NCBI GenBank assembly: GCA_025330725.1
Contig: JAIWND010000012.1
Location: 434,001 to 498,000, forward strand
DNA from: Chlamydoabsidia padenii
Taxonomy: Eukaryota; Mucoromycota; Mucoromycetes; Mucorales; Cunninghamellaceae
Length of the DNA: 64,000 bases
Reading direction: 5' to 3'
In this document: positions 35,228-48,351 of the stretch, piece by piece
Layout of the letters: every line of letters begins with the position of its first letter
Numbering within the stretch: the first letter of the stretch is position 1
Program-made: the position numbers and the translations under genes
Notes under the pieces: generated by a model
What the model was told of the DNA's origin: nothing
Seen by the model: the letters and a program-made list of their open reading frames with translations, nothing else
Database searches by the model: none

Positions 35228-35625
35228 GTATGGATATTACCACAGCCCATTCCAACAACGTGGGGATTATCGAACCATGAATCAATCAACCATATCAGTT
35301 CCAACCATATCATCCCCTCAAGCGGATTCTCCCTCAAGGCACGAAGGATTCAATGTTACCACCCCCTCCGACAAAGCCCCTGGGAAGACATCAGACTCCA
35401 AGAGTCTACTCAATCGGTCAAATTCATTCTCTCGGTTCCTGGGCAGATCCGATTCGAAGAAATCACGGGCCGCTGCTGTCGCTGCCGCATCCACATCTAC
35501 ATCTTCCACCACCAATACCACTCAAGACTCACATCCACTATTACCTCCAAGCCCACGTACTGTACAGAAGGTAGTTATAAATAGAATCAAATCATCATGC
35601 ATATACACGTATTAACTCTACTTTG

Positions 35626-35667
<42 letters not shown>

Positions 35668-38590
35668 AACACTTTTAGCGAAGCTCTTTTGAAGGTGGCA
35701 TCATGTCAATGGAAAAAGTGAAACAGGTAAAAGGAAAAGAAACAAAGGAAAAAGTCATTAGTGTTATTAACATTCCTTTATATATATATGTATATGTATC
35801 TCCTGCAATAGACATGTGTGAAGGTCTTTGGTGAAGATGGTCAAACTCGAATCGTCAATGTACACAACACAACAAGCGCAAAAGCAGTGATGGGCAAAGT
35901 CTTACACAAATTCGGTATTGATGAAAGTAATGCCGATCGATACTGTATATTTGTTGGATCAAGCACTAATGGCGAAGGTAAATGATATAGAGTAACAAAG
36001 GCTATTAATTGTATATTCATCCCTTTTCGTCATGACATATAGCTCGGGCTTTATCTGATACGGAACTCAATGAAATTTGTCGCTCAACCAACCGACCAGA
36101 AAAGGAACGACTCATTCTACGAAAACGACACATGTATCCAACACACGAAGAATTCAAACGAAAAGGAACGGTTAATGCACGCTGGCAACTACAACCACCC
36201 TCAACGACAAACTCTAGTATATCTGGCAATGGCTCCATGAAGGATTTACCGGCGATCTCTCCTAGTACAACAACAACTGCAGCTACACATAATTCATCAT
36301 CAACTACATGGTTACCAGACAAGCAAATGACACTCGACATCATCACAGGCACACACCAACCGATCATCCCTTCATCACCGACATCACATCAAGAAGTACA
36401 TACAACACCATCATCATTATCAGTAGCAAATACCAACACATCAACTAGGCGACCGGACAGTATGTACGTACCAAACCGATCATCACAACTCTCTGAATCT
36501 AGTGCAACTCGTCGTGACTCCATGCTTAGGTCAAGAATCAACCCACGTGTCAAACGATTCTTCGGTGAAAGACCGCCTTCAGAAGTCATCTCCTCCAACC
36601 TCACCTCCTTCTTCCCTAATCACAAACCGGATCTATTGGAAACAGCTGGGATCAATGCCAAGCGACTATCAGTTACACGACGAAACTCTGCAGCTAGCCG
36701 GATCGACAACAGAAGTAGCTCCAGAAACAGTGTATTACCGGAACTCGTCTCTGTGCTTGGCGTGGATATGGACAAGTTTGTCGAAGAAGATGAAGACGAA
36801 GTGGATGAAGAAGATACTGACAGCAATGATGGAAACTCCTTTCATTCTGATGAAGACCATCATAGTGATGATGATGATACCTCTCGGCATGCGGACGAAC
36901 ACAACAGACATACAGCCACTCATACCACAAGTAAAACATCAACACTGGATCTTTTAGACGAAGAGGAAGACGAAGTCGACTATAAAGCTGTGACGGAAGG
37001 GGCTAAAGAACAACATGAACATATAACTGGCGATAATGACACTGGCAACACTGATACCACTTTGATATCCTCCGCTCTTCACAAAAAAGACGGGAAGATG
37101 TCACCAGAACAACAACTTATATCGCAACAGAATCGGTCCACCAGTCTATCTTATCTTAATGGCAGCAAACAGCGTGACCTACCGGCGTTTGTAGATAGAA
37201 ATGGCAGTGCACACAAGGTTATGGACACTTCAGGCTTACTTCATTCACCAACAAGCCCACAACCCGCTACTACAGGTAATATGGAACTAAATGAAATCCT
37301 ATAATAAGTATACTAACATTCTTCTTTTTTCTTCACAATAGATGGAACTGGCTTACCTTGGATGAAAGGAGCACTTATTGGTAGAGGTACATTCGGTGAT
37401 GTCTATCTTGGCTTGAATCCTTTTAGCGGTGAACTAATGGCTGTCAAGCAAGTCGAACTCCCGGTTGAAAACTCAGCAAGTGTAGAACGAAAACGATCAA
37501 TGGTAAGTATTCACCTTCCTACACATCACTCTTGTATACTAATTATCTTTTTACATTGATAGGTAGAAGCACTTCGCCGAGAAATTGCCTTACTTCAAGA
37601 ATTACATCACGAAAATATCGTACAATACCTTGGTAAATTAAAACTCTGACAACTTGTAGCAACAAATGATTAACCTTTTTATTACATTTGGATCTATAGG
37701 CTCTTCATCGGACAATGCTCACTTTAGTATCTTTTTGGAATATGTCCCTGGTGGATCGGTAGCCGGATTACTGTCAAGTTATGGAGCTTTCCAAGAACCA
37801 TTGGTGAAAAGCTTTGTCCGACAGATTCTGAAGGGGTTGACATATCTGCATGGAAAAGATATTGTCCATCGTGATATCAAGGGTGCTAACGTTTTGGTGG
37901 ATAATAAAGGTGGTGTAAAGATATCTGACTTTGGGATCTCAAAGAAGGTGGAAGATGGTAAGTAAACAACAGCTAAAAAAGTAAAATTGCCACTAACGAG
38001 TCTTTGTTTTAATTTAGATATAATGCAAGTAGCATCAACAGCATCCCATCGACCAAGTTTACAGGGTTCGATCTTTTGGTACAGTATTACCTTCTCGGCG
38101 AGGTTTAATTAAATGCATACTAACAAATGGGTACCTTTTTTCTTTCTTTCCTTTTAGGATGGCTCCGGAGGTAGTCAAGCAAACTCAATACACTCGCAAA
38201 GCGGATATTTGGTCTCTTGGTTGTATGGTGGTGGAAATGTTTACTGGTGATCATCCTTTTCCCGAATTCTCACAAATGCAAGCTATTTTCCAGGTAAGGG
38301 AACGACTCGATTCATAAAACTACTATGATACATAGGACTGATATCATCCTTTTTTTTTTAAAAAAAAAAAACTTAGATTGGAAGTTATATGGCACCAGAT
38401 ATTCCAACACACATCAGTGATGATGCTCAAGACTTTTTAAAGTGTACATTCCAATTGTAAGTGTAAAAAGAAACAAAAGGGATAACTTTATACTCATCAC
38501 TTTTTATGCATTAGGGATCACGAAAAACGACCGACTGCGCATGAATTATTATCTCATCCATTCCTGGCTCTAACCAATGGCGGTACTTAA
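34566..38590 (+). CDS. STE11: MAPKKK of the Ste11/Byr2 type
   Basis: Thirteen exons give about 1,035 residues. These kinases relay signals from Ste20/Ras to Ste7-type kinases in pheromone, filamentation and osmotic pathways. Domains in order: a Gln/Pro-rich N-terminus; a SAM domain (about 55-130, [16 protein letters not shown]); a poly-Gln stretch; a Ras-association-like domain (about 285-365, [16 protein letters not shown]); a long Ser/Thr and acidic linker; and a C-terminal kinase domain (about 760-1030) with [36 protein letters not shown] and WMAPEVVKQ. All catalytic residues are present. The SAM-RA-kinase order is that of Ste11/Byr2. An earlier non-ATG frame extension at 34533 was not used. 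The linker is longer than in yeast. Confidence 0.9.
35628..35669 (+). repeat. T33-A9 homopolymer junction in kinase intron
   Basis: Thirty-three T followed by nine A just before the CACTTTTAG acceptor. Confidence 0.88.
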
Positions 38591-38832
38591 AAACAATGAC
38601 CGCCATACCCATCCTACTATAGTATTACTTCCCTTACCATCAAAACCTTCCTGCAGTATTATATCCATTACTATCAACTTTGTCTCATCCCTTCCCAAAC
38701 CTAGTAATTTTTAAATCCCAAATACATTTCTTTTAATCCTGTAATATGACATTGATCTTTCCCATAAAATAAAAAAGAATGCTGAACTTACAACCTTTGT
38801 TTCATGATGATTCTTTTGACCCTGTTTTAAAA

Positions 38833-38846
38833 AATTGAAATCCCGC
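38833..38846 (-). promoter_or_regulatory. Recurrent GCGGGA-TTTCAA element
   Basis: Minus strand reads GCGGGATTTCAATT, identical in its 14 bases to the copy at 60559-60572. Confidence 0.45.
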
Positions 38847-39167
38847 CGTACTTGATTTCTTGACGTGAAATCATACAGTCTTTCTACATACTTGACGTCT
38901 TTTCATTACCCACACTTTTCCTGGTTGTTCCAGTATTCAGGATTGTAATCCCAGCTGTCGTGTGGGTCATATTATATTTATCTTTCCGAATGGAAACCAG
39001 AAATCGGAGCGTGTAAGTGTCTCCCAACAAATGTTTTGAAATCCATAAATCATAAAGCATTTGGGGGCAACCTCATATTCAAGAAATTTGATTTATTCAA
39101 GTATTGGACGACACTATTTATAGATGCATTCATGGATACTCCCTCACAGAAAACATGCAAGCTGAAA

Positions 39168-39181
39168 ATTCAAATCCCGTC
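39168..39181 (-). promoter_or_regulatory. Recurrent CGGGA-TTTGAA element
   Basis: Minus strand reads GACGGGATTTGAAT, 127 bases upstream of the tricalbin start. Confidence 0.5.
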
Positions 39182-39307
39182 AACAAGCAAAAAACCGGAA
39201 GGGCGGAAAAAGGGAAAACAAAACCTTTCTCTCTTTTCTTCTTCCTTGTTCTTTCTTTTTTTCTTATTCTCAAATTAATCATTCATCACCCAATATTTTA
39301 AACCCCA

Positions 39308-42300
39308 ATGAAACCAGTATCAAACACTGATGACCCCAAGCTGGACAATGACACACCCGGAACTGAGAACCATCGAACCGACCTTTTGGAACCACCTCCT
39401 TCAACAATGGAAACAACAGTAACAGAGGAAGTCCGGCCACGCGATATGATGCCAGATTTCCGTAACTTTGTTGGCAAAACTAACGGTCTTCAAACTGAAT
39501 TAGGAACAAGTGACGCAAACGACATTATGCAAGCTTTGGCTGATGCACAACGGAAACCATTACCTTCCCCCCAGCGTACGACAAGTTTGAAAAGGTCGAA
39601 TACAACAGCATCACACAAGTCAACAACATCGCACAAGTCAACCAATCTAAACCAACGGATTCCTGACTGGTATCGGGTGGGCTGGACGGCATTTTCGGCA
39701 AAACCAAACCCTGGTGGGGCCTTACCTTTTTTGGCGACGGAAAAACGTAAAGAAACTGAACTGAATACGGTGTTTGGACAAGCTTGGCATCTGGAATGGT
39801 GGCGACAAACGGGGGTCATCTTTACTATTGGGACTGTATCTTGGTTGGTAGCGTATCTTGGTGGTGGTGCTGTTACTTTTATCGTCCTTTGTTTGTTTTT
39901 AGGTAGGTATAAAAAAAAAAAAAAAAGAGGGGCCCAAAAAGAGGGATGTCATACTAATACCTCCTTATATTTATGTATAGCAAGCTACTACTATATGTCA
40001 TCCAAGCGATTCCAACTTCATGTACGGGACGATATCAAACGTGAACTGGCGTCTCTGTATTTGGAAAATGTACCTGAATCGGTGGAATGGCTCAATGGCT
40101 TCTTACAAAACTTTTGGTTAATCTTTGAACCTGTGCTGTGTGCCTATGTATTGGAAAACATTGACACTTATATTGTGGACTATTTACCTGGATTCTTGGA
40201 TTCAGTCAGACTGACGACATTCACCTTGGGCACCAAACCATTTCGGGTCGAAAACGTCTCAACTTTACAATCGGATGGTGACACTGTGGTAAACTAAAAC
40301 AGCAGAAAAAAGAAATACCACATTGTCCCACTAATTTTTTTTTTTTTTGACAATGCGCAGTGTATGGATTGGGTGGTTACCTTTGAACCAAATGATACGA
40401 CAGGAATGACCAAGCAACAGTTGAAGGAACGGGTCAGTCCGCGGGTGGAATTGTCGATTCGTTTGGGTAAAGGGATGGTAGGTGCTGCTATCCCGGTTTT
40501 GGTGGAAAACATGACCTTTAGTGGTCATTTGCGTGTCAAGCTCCAACTCATTAGTAAATTCCCTCATGTCAAATTGGTGGAAGCCTGCTTCATGGAAAAG
40601 CCTGACTTTGGTTATGTACTGAAACCTCTTGGTGGTGATACTTTTGGATTTGATGTCAATAACGTAATATTACTGTGTATGAAATTGGGAAGCGGGAGGA
40701 CAATCCTATACTTACCTGTAAACTTTTTTTAATTTAGATCCCTGGTCTCCAAAGCTTTGTCCGTGATCAAGCCCATGCTATCCTTGGTCCAATGATGTAT
40801 TATCCCAATGTCTTCTCTTATGATATAGAAAAGTTTTTCTCTGGAGAACTTGATATCAGTAAGTCAATCTTACTTTTATACCTACTGCCATACTTACCAC
40901 CTTTATTGTAATAGCACAAGCCAACGGTGTCCTTGCCATCACTGTGTACTCTATTTCGACAGTCAACAGTCGTGATATACCCGGTGGCAACCCCAACTTA
41001 TACCTTCGATTCTATTTGGACAAAGCACAAGAACTTGGTCGGACAAGCGCAATTAATCAATCGTCTAATCCAAACTGGAACGAAACCCACTTTTTAATGC
41101 TGAACAACCTTGACTCGAAATTGACAATGGAACTCCGCAACAAATCAAATAATGCACTCAAGGATCATCGCGTTGCTCGTGGTCATTTTGAACTGGCCGA
41201 ATTGGAGGAAGAAGATGACTATAGCATCGAAGCAGTGTAAGTCATAATTTCTCATACCTTGGTGGTCTATACTAACTATATCATCTTTTTTTTTCACTTT
41301 ATAGTGACATTGATCTCTTACGAAAAGGGAAACGAATCACAACATTACAATTCGAAGCCCGCTATTTACCGGTATCAAAGCCAATGACACTTGAAAATGG
41401 ATCTGTGGAACCAGCGGTCGAATCAAGTAAGTGATGATGATGAATGATTAACTAGGATAACACTGACTAATTTGATGTATTTGACCAATAGATTCTGGAA
41501 TCCTGCGATTTACTGTGCATGAATGTCGAAATCTCCGCTCGAACAAGGTGAACCCGTACGCGATAATCAAGATCAATGGAGTGGAAAAGGTGAAAACGCC
41601 AGTCTTCAAGCGCAATGCCAATCCCAAATTCGAAAGATCTGGTGAAGTGGTGGTTTTGGATCGGACACAAGTTTACGTACATGTCGACATCAAGGACAGT
41701 GTTGATTTTGCTGAAAACTCTGTTTTGGGCTCTTGGACATCTTACTTGGTACCCCTCATGGAGCAACAAAGCGGTAATGATTATTGGTGGGATCTAACTT
41801 TGGGTGGCGACAAATCGGGTCGCATCCGATTCAGCGTACAATGGAAACCTGTGGTTATGTCGGGATTGATACATGGCCCAATTGGTCCATCTGTCTATCG
41901 TAAGTATCGTTAAAAGGGACAAGTAAGCATGATATTGATTATACTTCTTTGCATATCTTGATAGGAAAACCAATTGGTGTAGTGCGATTGTCTTTATGGG
42001 AAGCTCGGGATTTACGAAATGTGGAAGCTGTAACTCGCGGGAAATCCGATCCTTATGTACGTGTTATTTCTGGCTCTCAAGTCCGTGCTCGAACTCAGGT
42101 GATCGACAACAATCTCTCCCCTGAATGGGGTGAATTCCATTATGTGCCTGTGCATGGTATGCGTGAAGATCTGGTTTTGGAGGTGATGGACTGGAATGCT
42201 AAAACCAAGGACAAGTTACTGGGGTCAACTACTCTGCGCATAAAGGATCTTGTAAACGAACTCTCGGGACCTGATAAAGAAAATCCAAACAGATGGTATG

Positions 42301-44630
42301 AACAACGAGAAAAGATTGACAAGTAAGTGTATAACAAAATAAGGATGATGACTTGTTATATTGTATTAACCTATTATCTTTCTTTTTTCAAAATAGATGG
42401 ACACCGTTACAATCACCTAATAAGAAATCAACAAAAGGCGAACTTCGATATACAGCAGAATTTTATCCAACAGTCGCCTTACCAGAACCGATCGATGATG
42501 AAGAAAACAGACACCACAATGACATTGATAATCGGCATCCTGACGACTCTATTGGTCATCATGAATCGGACGAATCATCTCATGAAAACCACCAGATTGC
42601 ACCTGATCTATCAGCAATAATAGGTCCATCATCAACACCGACAACATCACAAAAAACGAAATCATTCACCAACAAAGCACCTACCATACTTGATACTTTG
42701 ACTGACTTGCATGGCTACCCTGTCAAATGGACTCCGGACGGTTTACTGGATCTAGCTACCTACAACACTGGTGTTTTGAAAATACATATCCACGAAGTCA
42801 AGCTTTCGAAACAGGTACATGCTTATTGTGCAGTGATGGTGGATAGTCTTTACTCCCAATTCAAGACATCGGCGATTAGTGGTAAAACATTGGTCTTTAA
42901 TGAAGCCTCGGATGCATTTATCAAGGAAGCGGACTTCTCTCGACTGGCCATTGAAATCAAACCCGTTGATTTGGATGAAAAATCTGAAGAAAAGTACGGC
43001 TATTGGACTACCTCAGCAAGCGACATTATTCGACGTATTCAACACCAAACACGATATAATGCAACAATTAACAATAGTCGTGTATCGCATGATAATGATG
43101 AAGATGATGACGATCATCAGGGTGAATGGTTTGATCTACTGGATACACATGGTGGGCCGGGAAAGATTCGACTTAGTTTTGGATATACGCCTCTGATGAA
43201 CTTCAAATTGAACCCTGATGAAAGTTTGGAAAGTAAGTTGGATATAAAAAATGAATCGAGCGGTGAAACGATAATGATATTAACCGACCTCTCTTCCTTT
43301 TTTAGATCAAGGTAGTTTGACAGTATCATTACTGGATGGACACAAACTGATGGCTGTTGACAAAAGTGGTAAGAAATATCAATTAGTGACATACCAATGA
43401 ATAAATAACTAACTGCATTCATATAATGTAACTCTTTTAGGAACAAGTGATCCTTATGTCATCTTTACAATCAACGGGGAAAGGGTACACAAGAGCCCTG
43501 TAGTGAAGAAAAACAACAATCCTACATGGAAGAATGTCCAATTTACAGTGCCTATCGTAAGTACCGATTGAAACTCATAATACTATATAATACTGACCGC
43601 CCCTTTTTTATTTGTACAGTTATCCCGTGTCACTGCAAGCTTCCGTATAGAAGTGTTTGATTGGAATCAATTCCAAGGTGACACTCCTCTTGGTAAAACT
43701 AGCTAAAAGAAACGATAAGGATAAGATTACTGATGTATTTTTTTTTTTGATAGGTTCTGGTGGTATATCGATTCGAAACGAATATGTAGAAAGCTTTACA
43801 TCACGTGTAGTCAAGATCCCTCTCGATGGAGTGGCTGGTGTGTCTGGTTATATTCGTGTCCGCTTCCTCTGGCAACCACAATTACTGACAACACGCAAAA
43901 CTCATACTTCAATGTTGACCACCATGCGCACCATGACCTACGGTGGCAAATCACCTACTTCTACTGGCTCCAATGCATTCGGTATGAAGAACTCTCCATC
44001 TTTATCCAACATGCCATCACCCTCTCAATCACCACCTCCACCATTACCAGCATCAAGATCATCCTCTCTTTTAAACAACCTTGCCTCTCACAATGACCAT
44101 ACACATCATCAACGCAGCATCAGCAAAAGTAGTGAACGGTCTTTGAATCCAACCAGCCTGCATGGTGATTCCATTCAACCTTTGAAGAATCGTGGCACGG
44201 TGACTGTACATATCATTGGCGCACGTGGATTACCGGGTGTAGATAAACATGGTACCAGTGATCCTTTTGTCCAGGTCCGTCTTCATCATCATACCCTCCA
44301 TAAAACAAAAACTATCAAGAAGAATCTGGACCCAGAATGGTAAAACCCCTAAAAAAAAATGATGATTGCAAAAACTGACCTGATCTTTTTTTTTTACCCA
44401 ATAGGAACGAAACCTTCCAGTTTGAATTGAAAAAGCCTGAAGAAACCATCTTGGAATATCTTGTCAAGGATCATAATAGGTTTAGTGCTTCTGTAGAACT
44501 AGGATGTTATGAACAACACTTTGCTACATTTGTAGAATTGTATAGTCGAAGATCGATTGATCAGTGGGTTACTTTGAAACCTAGTGGCCAATTGCATTTA
44601 AAACTAAATTTTAACCCCCATTCCCCCTAG
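39308..44630 (+). CDS. Tricalbin-like ER-plasma membrane tether (SMP and C2 domains)
   Basis: Fourteen exons (first 39308-39902, last 44405-44630) give about 1,478 residues, the size of yeast tricalbins. These proteins hold cortical ER to the plasma membrane and move lipids. Order: a disordered N-terminus; a hydrophobic hairpin at about 175-205 (GVIFTIGTVSWLVAYLGGGAVTFIVL) anchoring in the ER; an SMP lipid-binding domain (about 225-430, beginning SVEWLNGFLQNFWLIFEP); then several C2 domains. Clear C2 markers are VRLSLWEARDLRNVE with KSDPYVRV, DKSGTSDPYVIFTING, and a final C2 with GARGLPGVDKHGTSDPFVQV, which keep the acidic calcium-binding loops. C2 copies in the middle (for example around LDKAQELGRTSAINQSSNP) have weaker calcium ligands. 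It could equally be called an extended-synaptotagmin homologue. Confidence 0.9.
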
Positions 44631-44744
44631 TCATATCATGTTTTATATCTACCCTCATATTGTCAATAAAATAAAAAACTTAGGAACTTTTACTTTACTG
44701 TTTCAATTTGGACTTGTCTATGTTAATAAAAAAAAAAGTGTGTT

Positions 44745-44758
44745 GCGGGGTTTGAATT
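44745..44758 (+). promoter_or_regulatory. Recurrent GCGGGG-TTTGAA element (consensus copy)
   Basis: GCGGGGTTTGAATT followed four bases later by the ATTCATGCAA word; 528 bases upstream of the GH55 start. Confidence 0.5.
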
Positions 44759-45092
44759 AACATTCATGCAAATGGTCGTTTGTGGAAATTAGCCGGATTC
44801 TTTTGTATTTAAAGCAAATGTAAGTAGTCTTTTTATTCTTAGACCATTCTATTTAACTTCAATCATATAGACTATGTATGAATTGTAAAGTGAAATAATT
44901 TAACTATCTTTCAGTTTATAGATGACATAGCGGTCAATGATGAAATGTGAAATCAGAACAAAAATGAGATATGAGTACGTGTTACTTGATATGAAAAGCA
45001 GGTATTATATAATACTGAACGAATGATATAAGAAACAATATTGGTTGATTCATTATTTAGTCATAGTATGACCTACTTTCATCATGTAAAGG

Positions 45093-45120
45093 AAAAAAAA
45101 AAAAAAAAAAAAAAAAAAAA
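45093..45120 (+). repeat. Poly-A tract
   Basis: Twenty-eight A in a row, intergenic, 165 bases before the GH55 start. Confidence 0.9.
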
Positions 45121-45285
45121 GGAAAAGGATCATCGTTGTTTAAAAAAGGGGAAATGAAATGTAAGGAGAACACAAACATAAGGTTTATATTTTACGTCTC
45201 TATTTTTCTTTCTTGGTATAAATGAAGATCGAATTTCCCCATTTTGTTTATCCTTTTCTTGTCATCCTCTATTTCTCTCTAACCG

Positions 45286-47917
45286 ATGAAGTTAGCCTAC
45301 ATCAGCGTGCTGTTTTTGGGTACTACAATCCAATTAGCACATGGCCACCCCTTTTTGATCCCTGTGATGGAAGAATTGAACCGAGCGCCGATGAGTTTAA
45401 ACGCCGCCCACGACGTGATTCATGCAGCCGAGCGGAGTTGTGCCATTGAAAAAAGTGGCCAAGACGATGACATGTGGCTCGCCAAATTGAATCAGCACGG
45501 CAAATCATCCTTCCACCCTGATGTCAGCAACTACAAAGTGTACCGCAACGTGAAAGACTATGGCTGTGTAGGTGACGGTGTTGCTGATGATACGGCATGC
45601 ATAAACAGCGCAATGCAAGACGGTCAACGATGTGGTAATCATTGTGGGTCATCCACACTCACACCTGCCCTGATTTATTTCCCATCGGGTCGATACAAAA
45701 TCTCATCACCCATCATTATGTATTATTTCACCCAACTTGTTGGCAACGCTCTCAATCCACCTACTCTTGTTGCCGCCGAACATTTTCAAGGCATCGCCAT
45801 GATCGACTCTGATCCCTATCTCGAAGGAGGCAGCCAATGGTATATCAACCAAAATAACTTTTTCCGCCAAATTAGGAATTTCGTGTTTGACCTGACCTCT
45901 ACTCCGCCTCAAGCTCATACCACCGGTGTGCATTGGCAAGTCGCTCAAGCTACCTCCTTGATGAACTTGCGCTTTGTGATGTCTACTGATCCACAGTCTA
46001 ATCATCAAGGGATTTGGATGGAGAATGGATCAGGTGGGTTCATGTCTGACTTGATCTTTGAAGGGGGCAAGTATGGTATGTGGGTGGGGAACCAGCAATT
46101 CTTATCCCGCGGTCTTTCATTTTTCAATTGCCGCACAGCCATTTATATGAATTGGGTAAAAAGAAAAAAAAAATCTTCTTCTTTTCTTTCTCATTACTTT
46201 ATTTTTATCACAGAATTGGCAATGGACATTCCAACAACTCTCCATCAACAATTGCGAAACGGGTATCGATATGTCTTCTGCTGGAACTACCACTGCTTCT
46301 GGTGTGGGTAGCATTCTTGTACTAGATGGCGAATTCACTGACACGGCGACGGGTATCAAGTTGGTTGATCATCTTCCTACCCATACAGATACATCGGGCA
46401 CACTTTTACTGGACAATGTTAAGAAGATCAATATTGGAACTATGGTGGCGTCTGATCACGGGGACGTCTTTCTTGCTGGTGGTAATGGTGTTATTCAATC
46501 TTGGGGAAGTGGTTCTTTATATACAGGCACGGATGGCTCAGGGAATCTGCAACGTGGTGATTTGCCAACACCACCTACAAAATCTCCTCAACTTTTATCA
46601 TTAGATGGTGTGTCCTTTTATGCTCGATCTCGACCTCAGTATGAACACTATGATGTATCTTCTTTTGTCTCTGTCCTAGGTAAGTTGACCTCCCCCCCCC
46701 CCGCCAAAAAAAAAGAAAGAGCTAAACATATAACTAACTGAATTGTATAAATAGATAGTGGAGCAGTTGGTGATGGTGTGACGGATGATACAGCAGCTAT
46801 TCAAAAGGTGATTGATGATAACGCCGGATGCAAGATCGTCTATTTCCCTGCAGGTACATATATTCTCAGCAATACGGTGGTGGTACCTCCTGGCACCCGA
46901 TTGACAGGTGAACTCTGGTCGGTCTTGATGGCAAAAGGTGATGTCTTTCAAGATAAAACCCGGCCGATTCCTATGCTAAAGGTGGGCAATCCCGGAGACC
47001 AAGGCACTGTGGAACTTGTCGACCTAATCTTCTCTTCTTCTGGCGCTCAACCTGGTGCGGTTCTTTTGGAATGGAATCTACACGACGATCCATCATCAAC
47101 AGAACGTGGTGGTATATGGGACTGTCACTTCCGTGTTGGCGGCACCATCGGCTCCAACTTACAATACGAACAATGCCCCAAAAAAGCAGACGGTATCCAG
47201 CAACTCGAACAATCCAACAATCAAGACACAATCAACCAAGCGTGTGAAGGGGTCCATACACTTTTACGACTCACAGCATCCTCCTCAGCCTATCTGGAAA
47301 ACATCTGGGCGTGGACGGCTGATCACGACCTGGATGATGGCGAACTTCAACGACAAGTCTCGATTTACACCGGTAGAGGTATACTTATTGAATCCGTCCA
47401 AGGACCCGTTTGGCTCTATGGCGTCCAGTCCGAACACAACACACTGTATCAATATCAGCTCTCTCATGCCAAAAATATCATGATGTCGATGATCCAGTCC
47501 GAAACACCGTACTGGCAACCTGTCCCCAATGCACCTTTTCCTTTCAACGGTGATACCACTTGGAACGATCCGACATATGATCACTGCTTCACATCAGGAA
47601 ATCAAACTGGCCAGTCACCAAGTAATCGATGTGCTATGGCTTGGGCATTTCGTTCGATCGGGTCCTCTAACGTGTATATCTACGGCGCGGGGCTTTACAA
47701 CTTTTTCTACGACTATGATCAAACTTGCTTGGACACTGAAGATTGCCAAGAATCGCTGGTGGACTTGGAAGGCAATCATGGGCTGTATCTTTATAATCTC
47801 AACACCAAGGGAAATGTCAACATGGTGGTGGGCGATAAAACACAAGTATGGGCGAAACAAGCTGATAACGCCAATGGATTCTGTCAAACCATCAATGCAT
47901 TCCTTGCCGAAGCTTAG
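45286..47917 (+). CDS. GH55 exo-beta-1,3-glucanase-like secreted enzyme
   Basis: Three exons (45286-46155, 46214-46679, 46755-47917) give about 832 residues. GH55 enzymes cut beta-1,3-glucan and are built from two right-handed beta-helix (pectate-lyase-like) halves. Seen: a signal peptide (residues 1-20, ending AHG), a first helix half opening with VKDYGCVGDGVADDTACIN and a second opening with SGAVGDGVTDDTAAIQKVI, both with the YFPSGRY/YFPAGTY strand. The second half includes LENIWAWTADHDLDDG and GPVWLYGVQSEHNTLYQYQL, which are typical family blocks. There are many cysteines, fitting secretion. The likely role is cell-wall remodelling or use of foreign glucan. The catalytic glutamate is probably in the second half (SVQGPVWLYGVQSEH region), but I cannot fix it without alignment. 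Confidence 0.85.
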
Positions 47918-48351
47918 ATTATTACTAGAGTATAGACTCAATTAGATTTGTTTATATCACCATTATCACTATTATTACTATCAATAAAAAACACTTTTTA
48001 TTATCTTTTTATACGATGCTCTGATCAGGATTGTCAAAATCCCATATGCTCCAGAACTAACATAATTAAATTCCGACCTGCTCAACAAGATTTGCAGAGC
48101 TAATGCTAATGATGGTGGCCAAGAATGGGAATTGATGTATCTTTTCCCATTAAAAATACAGCAAGCACAATTCAAACCCCGTATAGTATGGACCTGCATA
48201 AATCGCCCACATAAACAAAAACCAACACAAAACGTTATTCCCCTTGAGATATAAATAAGTATATCTCCACTACAACCAAGCTTCCCAATATTTCACAGAG
48301 ATATGATTATAATAAAGTTTTATTTGATAGGTAAAAGAAAAGATATAGCAT
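47918..48351. other. Convergent intergenic region
   Basis: Shared 3' region of GH55 (+) and RPT2 (-), with AATAAAA at about 47982. An element copy lies at 48169-48182 although neither neighbour starts here, which may point to an unseen transcript. Confidence 0.45.
48169..48182 (-). promoter_or_regulatory. Recurrent CGGGG-TTTGAA element, orphan copy
   Basis: Minus strand reads ACGGGGTTTGAATT, in a region flanked by two gene 3' ends. Confidence 0.4.

Larger units (their letters stand above)
38591..39307. other. Intergenic region
   Basis: The kinase 3' region with AATAAAA at about 38766, then element copies at 38833-38846 and 39168-39181 and a CT-rich leader (39225-39260) before the tricalbin gene. 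A short open frame at 39036-39278 is not supported. Confidence 0.5.
44631..45285. other. Intergenic region upstream of GH55 gene
   Basis: Contains AATAAAATAAAA near 44667 for the tricalbin transcript, a consensus element at 44745-44758 followed at once by ATTCATGCAA (44762-44771), and a 28-base poly-A tract (45093-45120). A CT-rich leader precedes the GH55 start. Confidence 0.5.

Noticed and set aside
46326..46604. Overlapping plus-strand frames inside the GH55 gene
   Set aside because: Shadow frames; the GH55 exons join in phase and match family blocks.
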